A stretch of DNA of 29,444 nt from CAZOEL01 sp964578835 (GCA_964578835.1 CAZOEL010000082.1:1-29444); one strand, 5' to 3'; counted from the first letter of the stretch, positions 1-9,296 are shown. Numbers and translations are program-made. The notes: generated by a model not told the origin, from the sequence alone.

Positions 1-56
1 GCATCATGGGAGAAAGAGAAAGAAAGCTCTTCAGCATGGAAGACAGAAGAGCGTAA
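1..56 (+). CDS. Possible 3' end of an upstream gene, truncated by the window edge
   Basis: One forward frame is open from base 3 and stops with TAA at 54-56, ending in the peptide tail MGERERKLFSMEDRRA. A strong hairpin follows directly at 71-121, as expected after a gene end. The tail is charged and matches no family I recognise. In other genomes CO dehydrogenase or its maturation factor often precedes acsB, but nothing here proves that identity. The other two forward frames are also open over this stretch, so even the reading frame is uncertain. Confidence 0.2.
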   Translation, partial: IMGERERKLFSMEDRRA

Positions 57-70
57 GAAACGCTACTATG

Positions 71-121
71 AGAACCGCGGCCCTGATCCAATGCAAAGGG
101 CGAAAATCGGGCCGCGGTTCT
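71..121 (+). terminator. Strong hairpin ahead of acsB, possible terminator or leader structure
   Basis: A perfect 13-base inverted repeat pairs 71-83 (AGAACCGCGGCCC) with 109-121, with a 25-base loop. The right arm is followed by CTTGTTATA, which is not a classical T-run. It therefore terminates the upstream gene only weakly, or forms a structure in the acs leader. It lies 84 bases before the acsB start. Confidence 0.5.
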
Positions 122-205
122 CTTGTTATAGAAAATGTCGGTTTGAAGCCGATGCCTTAATCAAGGTGTAAAAGGGAGACTTCCCTTAACAAGAGGAGTA
201 TAAGT

Positions 206-2425
206 ATGTCTAGATTAGTCGCTTTTGCCGCGATTCAAGGTGCTTACAACATAATTTCCAAGGCGGAAGGCACGTTCAAGCGCGCCATGGATAAGTATGG
301 TCCGAATCAGCCTCTGGCTTTCCCGAATACCGCGTACTATCTGCCGGTAATCTATTCTATTCTTGGCATGAAAGTTGAGAAGCTGGCCGACGCAGAGCCT
401 GTTCTCGAACGCTGCAAGAACCTCCTTCCTCCGCACATCAAGACCAAAAGCAATATCCACGTTCCTTACCTGGGACATCTGCTGGACTCCGGTATGGCCG
501 CGATTCTTGCTGAAGAAATCGTGGAAGCCATCCGCTATGTCGAAGATCCGGATTTCTATCTGCCCGGCGAAGACTGCGACCTCGACAACGGCAAGATCTG
601 GCTTGGCGCCGCTGACGACGTCATCATGAGAAAAAGAGGCGTTGAGTTCGTTGACGGTAGCGCTCCCGGCTTTGCAGCCATCGTAGGCGCCGCCCCGAGC
701 CCGGAAATCGCCAAAATGATCGTAGAGGATTATCAGAAAAAGAATCTTTATATCTTCTTGGCAGCCAACCAGGCGGGCACCACCTGCGCCGAGCAGTTGG
801 TACAGGCCGGCGTGCAGATCGGTTGGGGAACTCGTATCGTTCCTTTCGGCCCCGACATCTCCGCAGCCGTTTTCGCTCTCGGTTTTGCAAACCGCGCAGC
901 CATGGCCTTCGGCGGCGTACAGCCCGGAGATTACAAAACGATTCTGAAGTATAACAAGGACCGCGTTTTTGCTTTTGTTAACGCTCTTGGCGAAGTGAAC
1001 GCGGAATGGGCTGCGAATGCCGCCGGCGCAGTAAACTGGGGCTTCCCGACCATCGCCGATACCGACATTCCTGAGATTCTGCCCACCGGCGTTTGCACCT
1101 ACGAGCACGTTGTCGGCAACATAGCGCACGATAATATGGTGTCCAGGTCCATTGAAGTTCGCGGCCTCAAGGTTACCATTACCGAGATTCCGGTTCCCGT
1201 TTCCTACGGCCCGGCGTTCGAAGGCGAGCGCGTACGCAAGGATGACATCTACCTCGAGTGCGGTGGTGGAAGAACTCCCTGTTTTGAGCTCGTTCAGATC
1301 GCAGACATGAATGATGTAGAGGACGGTAAGGTCGAGGTTTTCGGTCCGGACCTCAAGGACGTGCAGCCGGGTAGCAGACTGCCGCTGGCAGTTATGGTTC
1401 AGGTTGCCGGCCGCAAGATGCAGTCGGATTATGAGCCGATCCTCGAACGTCAGATCCACCACCTCGTGAACTATGCCCAGGGCATCATGCACATCGGGCA
1501 GCGCGACATCGCCTGGTATCGCATCGGCAAGGCCGCTGTCGAAAAGGGCTTCACACTCGAGCATATCGGCAAGATCCTCCATGCCAAGTACCACCAGGAT
1601 TTCGGCGCGATTTTCGACAAGTGCCAGGTCAAGATCTATACGGATGAGGCGAAAGTCAAAGAGCTGCTTCCAGTAGCGCAGAAAGCATACAAGGATCGCG
1701 ATGCTCGCGTCGAGAACATGACCGATGAGACCTGCGAAACCTACTATTCCTGCACTCTGTGTCAGTCTTTTGCGCCGACTCACGTTTGCGTGATCAGCCC
1801 CGAGCGTACCGGCCTTTGTGGCGCATACAACTGGCTCGATTGCAAGGCTTCCAACGAAATCAATCCTACCGGACCCAACCAGCCTATCGAAAAGGGCGAG
1901 ACCCTCGACGCCAAATTCGGAAACTGGAAGGGCGTCAATGATTTCGTCTACAAAGCTTCGCGTCAGTCGATCTCCAGCTACAATTTCTACAGCATCGTGT
2001 ACGACCCGATGACGACGTGCGGTTGCTGCGAGTGCATCGCTGCTGTTCTTCCGACCTGCAATGGCGTTATGACGGTTAACCGCGATTACACCGGAATGAC
2101 CCCGAGCGGAATGAAGTTCACGACTCTTGCCGGAACGATCGGCGGCGGAAACGTTACCCCGGGCTTCGTGGGCCATAGCAAGTACAACATCACCCAGCGC
2201 AAGTTTGTGGCCGGGGATGGCGGCTTGAAGAGGCTCGTTTGGATGCCCAAGATACTCAAGGAAGAAATCCGTGATCGCTTGATCAAACGCGGTGAGGAAA
2301 TTGGGATTCCCAACTTCATCGACATGATCGCGACCGAGGAAAACGGTGTGACGGAAGATGAAGTCTATGCATTCCTCGAGAAGGTAGGCCATCCTGCTAT
2401 TACAATGGACTCGATTCTCGGATAA
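206..2425 (+). CDS. acsB: Acetyl-CoA synthase (carbon monoxide dehydrogenase/ACS complex, ACS subunit)
   Basis: This is the acetyl-CoA synthase of the Wood-Ljungdahl pathway. It joins CO, a methyl group from the corrinoid iron-sulfur protein and CoA into acetyl-CoA, or runs in reverse. At 739 residues it is the full-length bacterial form (the Moorella enzyme is about 729), not the shorter archaeal CdhC. The A-cluster ligands are intact: Cys516, Cys519, Cys528 and Cys538 have the 3-9-10 spacing known for the Fe4S4 cubane, and Cys605-Gly606-Cys607 is the CGC motif that holds the distal nickel. The start is set by AAGAGGAG at 191-198, seven bases before the ATG. It is followed by acsC after 82 bases. 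CO dehydrogenase (acsA), its usual partner, is not in the window. A 742-codon frame runs antisense to the whole gene and is taken as a shadow. Confidence 0.97.
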   Translation: MSRLVAFAAIQGAYNIISKAEGTFKRAMDKYGPNQPLAFPNTAYYLPVIYSILGMKVEKLADAEPVLERCKNLLPPHIKTKSNIHVPYLGHLLDSGMAAILAEEIVEAIRYVEDPDFYLPGEDCDLDNGKIWLGAADDVIMRKRGVEFVDGSAPGFAAIVGAAPSPEIAKMIVEDYQKKNLYIFLAANQAGTTCAEQLVQAGVQIGWGTRIVPFGPDISAAVFALGFANRAAMAFGGVQPGDYKTILKYNKDRVFAFVNALGEVNAEWAANAAGAVNWGFPTIADTDIPEILPTGVCTYEHVVGNIAHDNMVSRSIEVRGLKVTITEIPVPVSYGPAFEGERVRKDDIYLECGGGRTPCFELVQIADMNDVEDGKVEVFGPDLKDVQPGSRLPLAVMVQVAGRKMQSDYEPILERQIHHLVNYAQGIMHIGQRDIAWYRIGKAAVEKGFTLEHIGKILHAKYHQDFGAIFDKCQVKIYTDEAKVKELLPVAQKAYKDRDARVENMTDETCETYYSCTLCQSFAPTHVCVISPERTGLCGAYNWLDCKASNEINPTGPNQPIEKGETLDAKFGNWKGVNDFVYKASRQSISSYNFYSIVYDPMTTCGCCECIAAVLPTCNGVMTVNRDYTGMTPSGMKFTTLAGTIGGGNVTPGFVGHSKYNITQRKFVAGDGGLKRLVWMPKILKEEIRDRLIKRGEEIGIPNFIDMIATEENGVTEDEVYAFLEKVGHPAITMDSILG

Positions 2426-2431
2426 AGCTTT

Positions 2432-2452
2432 GGGGGGGCGCATGGTCCCCCC
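2432..2452 (+). terminator. G/C-tract hairpin between acsB and acsC
   Basis: A run of G at 2432-2438 pairs with six C at 2447-2452 across an eight-base loop, followed by GCTTTCTG. It begins seven bases after the acsB stop. It lacks a proper T-tract, so it is more likely a partial attenuator or an mRNA-end stabiliser, which would let ACS be made in excess of the corrinoid protein. Confidence 0.4.
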
Positions 2453-2507
2453 GCTTTCTGTAATTTTCAGCTCAGTCGAATACCAAACGCGATGAGGAGA
2501 GAAACAG

Positions 2508-3851
2508 ATGGGCTTAACCGGTATTCAGATCTTTAAGTTGCTTCCAAAAACAAATTGCGGAGAATGCGGGGTTCCGACCTGCTTGGCGTTCGCCATGAAC
2601 CTGGCGGCGGGCAAAGCTGAATTGGATGCTTGTCCTTACGTCTCGGCAGAGGCTAAAGAGAAGTTGGCCGCTGAGTCGGCTCCCCCCATTCGTCCGTTGA
2701 CCATCGGCGTAGGAGACTATGCCCTCAAGGTCGGTGGCGAGACTGTTCTTTTTCGCCATGAGAAGACTTTTGTCAATCCCCCCGGATTGGCTGCTGTTGT
2801 AAGCACTGCTGAAGATGATGCTTCGGTGGATGCAAAGATTCAAAGATTCAAGGCGGCGCAGTATGAGCGCGTTGGCCTGAAGCTTCGCGCCGAACTGTTT
2901 GCAGTGAAGGATGCAGGCGATGCCGGCAAGTTCACGGCTCTGGCTAAGAAGGTCGCGGATACGGGCGCAAGCCTTATCCTCATGTCTGAAAACGTCGATG
3001 CTCTGAAGGCCGCCGTAGGCGAATGCAAAGACAAGAAGCCTCTCATTTATGCGGCTACTGCTGCAAATGCTGACGCTCTTGGCGCTCTGGCCAATGAAGC
3101 CGCGTGCCCGCTCGCCGTGAAGGGTGATGGAACTCTCGAAAGCGTGATCGCCCTTACCGAAAAGTTGACCGCAATGGGACTCAAGGATCTCGTAATCGAT
3201 ACGGGCACGCGAGATCTGAAGAAGGCCTTCGAGGAGCAAATTGTTATCAGACGCGCTGCTCTCAAGGACCGCTTCCGCCCGTTGGGCTTTCCGACCATCA
3301 TTCTGGCAAATGAGATGGCGGATGACCTGATGAACGAGTCGCTCGTCGCAGCGACCTTCATCGCGAAATACGGCGCAGTGATCGTGATGAGCGATTTCCA
3401 GGCGCACAGCTTGTTCCCGCTCTTCCTCGATCGATTGAACATCTATACCGACCCGCAACGGCCGATGACCGCCGAGCAGGGAATCTATCCAATCAATAAC
3501 CCTGACGAGAATTCTCCGATTCTCGTGACCTGTAACTTCTCACTCACCTACTTTATCGTTTCCGGTGAGATCGAGTCTAGCCGCGTACCCACATGGCTTT
3601 GTGTTCAGGATACCGAAGGCCTTTCCGTTATGACGGCTTGGGCTGCCGGCAAGTTCTCGGGTGAAAGCGTCGGGACGTTCATCAACAAGTGTGGAATTAA
3701 AGACAAAGTGAAGCACAAGAACATCGTGATTCCCGGTTATGCGGCTGGAATCAGCGGCGAGCTCGAAGAAGAGCTTGGTGGATGGACGATAATGGTAGGC
3801 CCGAGAGAAGCCAGCCAGATTCCGAAGTTCCTCAAGGCTTGGAAGCCGTAA
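2508..3851 (+). CDS. acsC: Corrinoid iron-sulfur protein, large subunit
   Basis: This is the large (gamma) subunit of the corrinoid iron-sulfur protein, which carries the methyl group from methyltetrahydrofolate to acetyl-CoA synthase. At 447 residues it has the family's normal length. The N-terminal Fe4S4 domain has Cys17, Cys20, Cys25 and Cys42 (CGECGVPTC plus a distal Cys), the spacing known from Moorella AcsC. A TIM-barrel domain and a C-terminal corrinoid-binding domain follow. GAGGAG at 2494-2499 sets the start. The natural partner, the small subunit AcsD, is not adjacent and not elsewhere in the window, although the two subunits form a heterodimer. AcsC and AcsE are separated by an unusually long gap for this cluster. 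Confidence 0.95.
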   Translation: MGLTGIQIFKLLPKTNCGECGVPTCLAFAMNLAAGKAELDACPYVSAEAKEKLAAESAPPIRPLTIGVGDYALKVGGETVLFRHEKTFVNPPGLAAVVSTAEDDASVDAKIQRFKAAQYERVGLKLRAELFAVKDAGDAGKFTALAKKVADTGASLILMSENVDALKAAVGECKDKKPLIYAATAANADALGALANEAACPLAVKGDGTLESVIALTEKLTAMGLKDLVIDTGTRDLKKAFEEQIVIRRAALKDRFRPLGFPTIILANEMADDLMNESLVAATFIAKYGAVIVMSDFQAHSLFPLFLDRLNIYTDPQRPMTAEQGIYPINNPDENSPILVTCNFSLTYFIVSGEIESSRVPTWLCVQDTEGLSVMTAWAAGKFSGESVGTFINKCGIKDKVKHKNIVIPGYAAGISGELEEELGGWTIMVGPREASQIPKFLKAWKP

Positions 3852-4263
3852 GAATTGATAAACGCCGATTGCGCTCGATCGGAGCCTCGCTGTGTCCGGC
3901 GCTCCGGCTCGCATCGACGGCCAGGAAGTCTTTTTTAAGGAATAATAATCGGACGGGATCGAATGCGGTTCCGTCCGATTGTGCAATTAATACATACTGC
4001 CCGCGTGAAGAACATCGGCAAATCAGGGGCTTGGCTGGTCTCTTCGAGGATTTGCCGCGCAAGAGCAGCTCTATTGCATCCCCTTGGGAGTAGCCAGGGG
4101 AGGGGGATTGTAAAACGGCTCTTTTTGCACTCCCTTTCGACCTTTACCCCGCCTCTGCTGTTCTTACCCGTCTCCGCGGGAAGGAAGAGATCAATTTCAA
4201 CCAGGCAGGCGCTCCATCTCACAACAGCCTGCCAATTGCATGAGTGAAGAGGAGATAGAAATT
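3852..4263. other. Non-coding gap between acsC and acsE
   Basis: This 412-base stretch holds no convincing gene. It contains a 6-base stem at 3880-3885/3901-3906 followed by a T-rich run near 3930-3936, a clean hairpin at 3947-3980, and a C-rich/G-rich imperfect palindrome near 4078-4108. GAAGAGGAG at 4246-4254 is the ribosome binding site of acsE. The structure suggests that acsC transcription ends or is attenuated here and that acsE may have its own promoter, although I see no convincing -35/-10 pair. Confidence 0.55.
3947..3980 (+). terminator. Hairpin downstream of acsC
   Basis: A ten-base perfect inverted repeat (AATCGGACGG at 3947-3956, CCGTCCGATT at 3971-3980) encloses a 14-base loop. 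The 3' flank GTGCAATTAATAC is A/T-rich but lacks a T-run, so efficient Rho-independent termination is uncertain. Confidence 0.45.
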
Positions 4264-5151
4264 ATGATGAAGCTCATCGGCGAGAATTTGAACATTATGA
4301 GCGTCAAATATGGCAAGGCTCTGAAGGAGCGCGATCCAAAACCCCTGCAGGAGCTTGCAGTACAGCAGACGGAAGCCGGAATGGACTGGATCGACCTCAA
4401 TATCGGTCCTGCAGGCAAGATGGGCGAGGAGCTCATGACCTGGCTTGTCCCCGTTGTCCATGAAGTAACCGATCTTCCTTTGGCGTTGGATACTTCCAAT
4501 ATCAAAGCTATTGCAGCCGGACTCAAGGCTCATAAGAAGTGCCGTCCTCTGATCAACTCCATTATGGTTCGTCCCGAGCGTATGGAAGCTCTGCTTCCGC
4601 TCGCCAAAGAATTCGACGCCGACTTCGTAGGCCTCCTCTGGGGACCGGAAGGCATGCCGAGAGATGAAAACGAGCGTGGCGCGCTGTGTTCTGAGATCGT
4701 GTACAAGGCGACTGGAGAGTTTGGAATCGACCCGGTTCGGATTTATGTCGACCCGATTCAGACGCCTGTTAACGTCCAGCAAAACCAGATCATGAGCGTG
4801 CTTGAATTCATGAAAATGTTTCAAGACATCGCCCCCGGTTGCTTGAGCACGATAGGATTGTCCAATGTTTCCAACGGACCTCCGGATCATCTCAGGCCCA
4901 TCCTGAACCAGGTAATGGTGATCATTCTGAAACGTCATGGTTTGGCTTCCGCTATTGTGGATTGTTTCGACACCAAACTGCACGAGATAGCAAAAGACAA
5001 GCATCCGGACCTGGAAGCTCTCATCCACAAGGTGGAAGATGGCGAAGCGGTGGATATGAGCAAGCTCTCAAAGGAAGAGCAAGACTATGTGAAGACAGCA
5101 AAAGTCATCCTTGGACATGCCCTCTATTCCGACTCCTGGCTTGAGCTGTAG
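4264..5151 (+). CDS. acsE: Methyltetrahydrofolate:corrinoid/iron-sulfur protein methyltransferase
   Basis: This enzyme transfers the methyl group from methyltetrahydrofolate to the corrinoid iron-sulfur protein, linking the methyl branch of the Wood-Ljungdahl pathway to acetyl-CoA synthesis. The 295-residue product is a pterin-binding TIM barrel (dihydropteroate-synthase-like). Residues matching the known pterin-site set are present: Asp76 in LDTSN, Asn98 in LINS, Asp163 in YVDPI and Asn201 in GLSNVS. An ATG 24 bases upstream (4240) is also in frame. I prefer 4264 because GAAGAGGAG at 4246-4254 sits nine bases before it and the family's N-terminal strand begins there. The protein is somewhat longer than the Moorella enzyme (262 residues), mainly through a C-terminal extension. 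Confidence 0.93.
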   Translation: MMKLIGENLNIMSVKYGKALKERDPKPLQELAVQQTEAGMDWIDLNIGPAGKMGEELMTWLVPVVHEVTDLPLALDTSNIKAIAAGLKAHKKCRPLINSIMVRPERMEALLPLAKEFDADFVGLLWGPEGMPRDENERGALCSEIVYKATGEFGIDPVRIYVDPIQTPVNVQQNQIMSVLEFMKMFQDIAPGCLSTIGLSNVSNGPPDHLRPILNQVMVIILKRHGLASAIVDCFDTKLHEIAKDKHPDLEALIHKVEDGEAVDMSKLSKEEQDYVKTAKVILGHALYSDSWLEL

Positions 5152-5553
5152 TAAACGTAGTGATGTTGGCTCGCTTTATTTTTCCGTAAAGCCGTAGTAT
5201 ATTAAAGCCTGTTCCACTCTTTCGCATGCTGGTTCCGAGCGGGAGTGGAGCGGGCTAGTCCCGGCAAGCGCTGTCTACCAATCCGGTTGTTCTCTGTTCG
5301 TACTGCTCTGCTTCCATTCTCTTATTCTCACAGCTTCTCCTCGATGCTGCTTTTCCCATCTGATATTGCCTGAGCGCATGATCTGAGTTGTCGCTCCTTC
5401 TCATATTGACTATCGATCATCATGAGACAGGGGCCCGGCGATTATACAGAAGTGTGTCAGTCGGCTATTTGCGACGGAATTGTGGTTTTATGAGGTTTTC
5501 ATTATTGTCCTTTGCAGGCTTAAATAGATAGAAGCTCAACACGGGAGATATCG
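5152..5553. other. Non-coding gap before ppdK with weak hairpins
   Basis: This 402-base region has no credible gene. A small stem (GCTTTA at 5173-5178, TAAAGC at 5187-5192) and a longer stem with two G-T pairs (5207-5219 with 5243-5255) lie just after acsE and may end its transcript. The rest, about 5260-5540, is pyrimidine-rich with no motif I can name. The ppdK promoter is expected here, but I cannot place it with confidence. GGGAG at 5543-5547 is the ppdK ribosome binding site. Confidence 0.5.
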
Positions 5554-8310
5554 ATGATGGGATCCAAGTATGTGTATTATTTCGGAGGGGGACGGGCTGA
5601 GGGCAGCGCAAAGATGAAGATGCTGTTGGGAGGCAAGGGGGCCAATATCGCCGAGATGGTCAACCTTGGGATTCCAGTGCCTCCGGGATTTACCATCACG
5701 ACGGACGTCTGTAAGTTTTTTTACGAGAATGGCGGAGCGTATCCCATTGAGCTGAAAACGCAGGTTAATGAAGCGCTCAAGAATTTGGAGTCTGAAATTG
5801 GCAAGACGTTTGGCGACGTCGAGAACCCTCTGCTCGTATCCGTACGCTCTGGCGCGGCAAGCAGTATGCCGGGCATGATGGACACTGTTTTGAATTTGGG
5901 CCTGAACGACCGAACAGTCGAAGCTTTGAGCAAGCAAACAGGGGACGAAAGATTTGCTTTTGACTGCTACCGCCGATTCATAGCGATGTATGGCGATGTT
6001 GTTCTCGGACTTAAGCCGGAAGAAATGGATGAAACGGATCCTTTCGATGAGCTTATCTCCGAGATGAGGAGCCAAAGGCGCGTCTCTTTTGACAACGAGC
6101 TTTCCGCCGCAGATCTAAAGGAGCTGGTAGCGCAATTCAAGGCCTTGATCAAGGATCGATGTGGGCTTCTTTTTCCTCAAGATCCGATCGAGCAGTTATG
6201 GGGCTCAATCGGAGCCGTCTTCAAGTCATGGAACAATCCGAGAGCGATAGTCTATAGGGGGCTCAATAACATTCCGTCAACCATGGGAACAGCGGTCAAT
6301 ATACAGGCCATGGTTTTCGGGAACATGGGCAACGACTGTGGCACCGGCGTCGCCTTCACGCGAAATCCCGCAACCGGAGAGAACAGATTCTACGGCGAAT
6401 ACCTGATCAACGCACAGGGGGAAGATGTGGTGGCTGGTATTCGTACTCCTCAACCGATCAATAAGCATCAAAGAATTGACTCGGAAACGCTTTCCTTGGA
6501 AGAGACAATGCCTGAAATATATGGGCAGTTGCAGGATATTCGCCGAAAATTAGACAGGCATTACCGCGATATGCAGGATCTCGAATTCACCATAGAGCGT
6601 GGCAGGCTCTGGATGCTGCAGACGAGAGTAGGAAAAAGGACCGGTTTTGCTTCCTTCAAGATCGCAGTCGACATTGCAAAAGAGGGGCTGATCAGTAAGG
6701 AAGAAGCGCTAATGCGCGTTGACCCCTATCAGCTCAACCAGATCCTGAGGCCGACTTTCGATCGAGCTGCGAAGGCCGAAGCCGTGGCAAACAAGGCCCT
6801 CCTTGCAAGAGGACTCAATGCTGGACCGGGAGCGGCGACCGGTAGGGTGGTTTTCAACGCTCACGATGCTGAAGCGTGGTCTGGAAGAGGGGAGAAAGTT
6901 ATATTGGTGCGCCTCGAGACCTCTCCCGAGGATATTCGAGGGATGAACGCCGCTCAAGGGATACTGACCGCAAGAGGTGGAATGACATCTCATGCAGCCC
7001 TTGTAGCCAGACAGATGGGGAAGGTTTGCGTAGTTGGCTGCAGCGTTCTTCAGATAGACTATCATCAGCGCGCCTTGGCTGTAGGGGATCGCGTCATCCA
7101 TGAGGGAGACTGGATTTCTATCGATGGAACGATGGGAGAGGTGTTCTTGGGGAAGATTCCAACTCAGCCTTCGCAGGTTTTGAGAGTCTTGGTCAACAAA
7201 ACTCTCTCGCCCGATGAATCGCAGATATATCGAGACTATGAGGCGCTCATGGGCTGGGCTGACGAAGTGCGTCGTCTGGGAATCCGGACAAATGCGGATC
7301 AGCCCGATCAGGCCAAAGTCGCCTTGGCTTTTGGCGCCGAAGGCATCGGTCTTACCCGCACCGAGCATATGTTCTTTGAAGGAAACAGAATCGACGCCGT
7401 GCGCGAAATGATATTAGCGGAGGACAAGGAGGGGAGAGAACGTGGCCTGGCCAAGCTGCTTCCCATGCAGAAGGAGGATTTTAAGGGGATTTTCAAGGCG
7501 ATGGCCGGCAAGCCCGTGACCATACGGACGCTCGATCCTCCACTGCACGAGTTCCTTCCGCATGATGAAAAGGAGATACGAAAGCTCGCTCAGGATATGG
7601 GCGCGCCTTTTGAGCGTCTTCATGCAAAGGTCATGAGCCTCCACGAGGCGAACCCAATGCTGGGGCATAGAGGATGCCGTCTTGGCATTGTCTTTCCAGA
7701 GATTACCGCAATGCAGGCCCGCGCGATCATGGAGGCTGCGTGCGAGGTGAAGAAATCCGGCGTCGATGTGCGCCCGGAAATCATGATCCCTCTTGTCGGC
7801 CATGTTGCCGAGCTTCTCAACCAAAAGAAAGTGGTTGATGAAGTCGCTCGAGAAGTAATGCAATGGAATGGGATAGACGTTCAGTATAGTGTGGGCACGA
7901 TGATTGAAGTGCCCAGGGGGGCTTTGACGGCGGACGAGATCGCGGAAGTAGCGCAGTTCTTTTCCTTTGGAACAAACGATCTAACGCAAACGGTTTTCGG
8001 GATAAGCCGTGATGATGCCGGAAAGTTTCTGCCCGATTATCTCAAAGCCGGCGTGTGGGAGCACGATCCCTTCGAGAAGCTCGATCGGGTCGGGGTCGGA
8101 AGCCTTATGAAGATTGCGGTGGAAAAAGGACGCGCGATAAGGCCCGGCTTGAAGATCGGGATTTGTGGCGAGCATGGAGGAGAGCCGTCTTCGGTTGATT
8201 TTTGTCATCGGATCGGCTTAGATTACGTTAGCTGCTCTCCCTACCGGGTGCCCATTGCCCGTTTGGCGGCCGCTCAAGCCGCAATAAGGGATAAAGAATC
8301 CAAGAGCTGA
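5554..8310 (+). CDS. ppdK: Pyruvate, phosphate dikinase
   Basis: PPDK interconverts pyruvate, ATP and phosphate with phosphoenolpyruvate, AMP and pyrophosphate. In an acetyl-CoA-fixing anaerobe it links pyruvate to gluconeogenesis. The 918-residue product has the expected order: an N-terminal ATP-grasp nucleotide-binding half (about 1-350), the swivelling phosphohistidine domain with GGMTSHAALVARQMGK (catalytic His480), and a C-terminal PEP/pyruvate TIM barrel ending in the CGEHGGEPSS motif (catalytic Cys871). It is slightly longer than the common 870-890 residue bacterial form. The start ATG follows GGGAG by six bases; a second ATG comes immediately after. The next gene follows within about 36 bases, so the two are probably co-transcribed. 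Confidence 0.97.
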   Translation: MMGSKYVYYFGGGRAEGSAKMKMLLGGKGANIAEMVNLGIPVPPGFTITTDVCKFFYENGGAYPIELKTQVNEALKNLESEIGKTFGDVENPLLVSVRSGAASSMPGMMDTVLNLGLNDRTVEALSKQTGDERFAFDCYRRFIAMYGDVVLGLKPEEMDETDPFDELISEMRSQRRVSFDNELSAADLKELVAQFKALIKDRCGLLFPQDPIEQLWGSIGAVFKSWNNPRAIVYRGLNNIPSTMGTAVNIQAMVFGNMGNDCGTGVAFTRNPATGENRFYGEYLINAQGEDVVAGIRTPQPINKHQRIDSETLSLEETMPEIYGQLQDIRRKLDRHYRDMQDLEFTIERGRLWMLQTRVGKRTGFASFKIAVDIAKEGLISKEEALMRVDPYQLNQILRPTFDRAAKAEAVANKALLARGLNAGPGAATGRVVFNAHDAEAWSGRGEKVILVRLETSPEDIRGMNAAQGILTARGGMTSHAALVARQMGKVCVVGCSVLQIDYHQRALAVGDRVIHEGDWISIDGTMGEVFLGKIPTQPSQVLRVLVNKTLSPDESQIYRDYEALMGWADEVRRLGIRTNADQPDQAKVALAFGAEGIGLTRTEHMFFEGNRIDAVREMILAEDKEGRERGLAKLLPMQKEDFKGIFKAMAGKPVTIRTLDPPLHEFLPHDEKEIRKLAQDMGAPFERLHAKVMSLHEANPMLGHRGCRLGIVFPEITAMQARAIMEAACEVKKSGVDVRPEIMIPLVGHVAELLNQKKVVDEVAREVMQWNGIDVQYSVGTMIEVPRGALTADEIAEVAQFFSFGTNDLTQTVFGISRDDAGKFLPDYLKAGVWEHDPFEKLDRVGVGSLMKIAVEKGRAIRPGLKIGICGEHGGEPSSVDFCHRIGLDYVSCSPYRVPIARLAAAQAAIRDKESKS

Positions 8311-8346
8311 TTTGGCAAGTGGGGGTATTTGTTGCAGGAGATCAGG

Positions 8347-9273
8347 GTGGGACATTCATTTCGCTCGAGGCGCTCGATTCTTTCCGTACCCGCGAACCGA
8401 GACAAGATGATAAGGAAGGCGCTTTCCCTTCCCGCAGACGTTATAATGCTGGATCTGGAAGACAGCGTGCCGCTTGCGGAAAAGGAGGAGGCCCGGAAGA
8501 ATGTCATCTCCATATTGAGGGAAGACGGGTGGGGAAAGAAATCCCGAGCCTATAGAATCAATGGAATGGACACCCCGTATGCCTACCGGGATATTATCGA
8601 TATAGTGGAGGCTGTCGGACAGTTCGTCGATTTCATAGTGGTTCCTAAGGTGAATGATCCTGCCGAAATCAAGGCGATTGATTATATTTTGCGCCAGATA
8701 GAAATGCGAATGAACATCAAGAAGCCCATAGCTCTTGATGCTTCGATAGAGACAGCGGCAGGCATGCTCAATGTGAAAGAGATTGCCTTCAGTTCTTCGC
8801 GCCTGGAAGCCTTGGTTTTTGGCGTCGCCGACTACGGCGCTTCGCTGGGCATGAAGAACGAGGGCGTCAGCGGTCATGGAGATTCGGAAGAGTTTTACCT
8901 GGGGCATCGATGGCATTTTCCCTTGAGCCGAATGGCCATGGCTGCGAAAGCGGCGGGGCTGGCCGCCATTGACGCCCCTTACGGCGACTACAAAGACGCT
9001 GAAGGGTTGAAACGTTCATGTCTTCTGAGCGCGTCACTCGGCTATGACGGAAAGTGGGCTATTCATCCGCACCAGCTCGAGATCATCACAGATATGTACA
9101 CTCCTTCTGCTGAGGATGTGGACAGAGCGCGGCGAGTCTTGAAGGCGTACGAGCTTGCGCAAAGCCAGGGCCTCGGCGCCTTGTCCATTGACGGAAAGAT
9201 GATTGACGCCGCATCAATTCGAATCGCGCAGACCATCTGCTCTCAACGGAAGGCGATTGATGAGAAGGATTGA
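8347..9273 (+). CDS. HpcH/HpaI-family CoA-thioester lyase (CitE / malyl-CoA lyase-like)
   Basis: This is a TIM-barrel lyase of the CitE/malyl-CoA lyase group. Known members cleave or form C-C bonds in malyl-CoA, methylmalyl-CoA or citramalyl-CoA using Mg2+. Family hallmarks are visible in order: SVPANRDKM with VIMLDLEDSVP, the acidic segment expected to bind metal; IETAAGMLN, with the metal-ligand Glu; GVADYGASLG; AIDAPYGDYKD; and DGKWAIHPHQ near the C-terminus. I chose GTG at 8347 because AGGAG at 8336-8340 lies six bases upstream; tandem TTG codons at 8329/8332 would add six residues. Its place between ppdK and a sensor kinase suggests a role in C2/C4 carbon flow, for example glyoxylate plus acetyl-CoA. 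The substrate cannot be fixed from sequence. Confidence 0.85.
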   Translation: MGHSFRSRRSILSVPANRDKMIRKALSLPADVIMLDLEDSVPLAEKEEARKNVISILREDGWGKKSRAYRINGMDTPYAYRDIIDIVEAVGQFVDFIVVPKVNDPAEIKAIDYILRQIEMRMNIKKPIALDASIETAAGMLNVKEIAFSSSRLEALVFGVADYGASLGMKNEGVSGHGDSEEFYLGHRWHFPLSRMAMAAKAAGLAAIDAPYGDYKDAEGLKRSCLLSASLGYDGKWAIHPHQLEIITDMYTPSAEDVDRARRVLKAYELAQSQGLGALSIDGKMIDAASIRIAQTICSQRKAIDEKD

Positions 9274-9296
9274 ATTCATGCCGGGTATCCTGAATA

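Noticed and set aside
215..2443. A 742-codon open frame antisense to acsB
   Set aside because: It mirrors acsB almost end to end, has no recognisable domain, and is best explained by codon bias leaving the reverse frame free of stops. The plus-strand gene has all catalytic residues and a good ribosome binding site.
3963..4247. A 94-codon forward frame in the acsC-acsE gap, considered as a remnant of acsD
   Set aside because: The peptide is Arg/Leu/Ser-rich and low in acidic residues, shows no TIM-barrel or AcsD-like motif, and crosses hairpins. It looks like non-coding sequence.
4219..5028. A 269-codon open frame antisense to acsE
   Set aside because: It is a shadow of the acsE coding strand with no family signature and no ribosome binding site.
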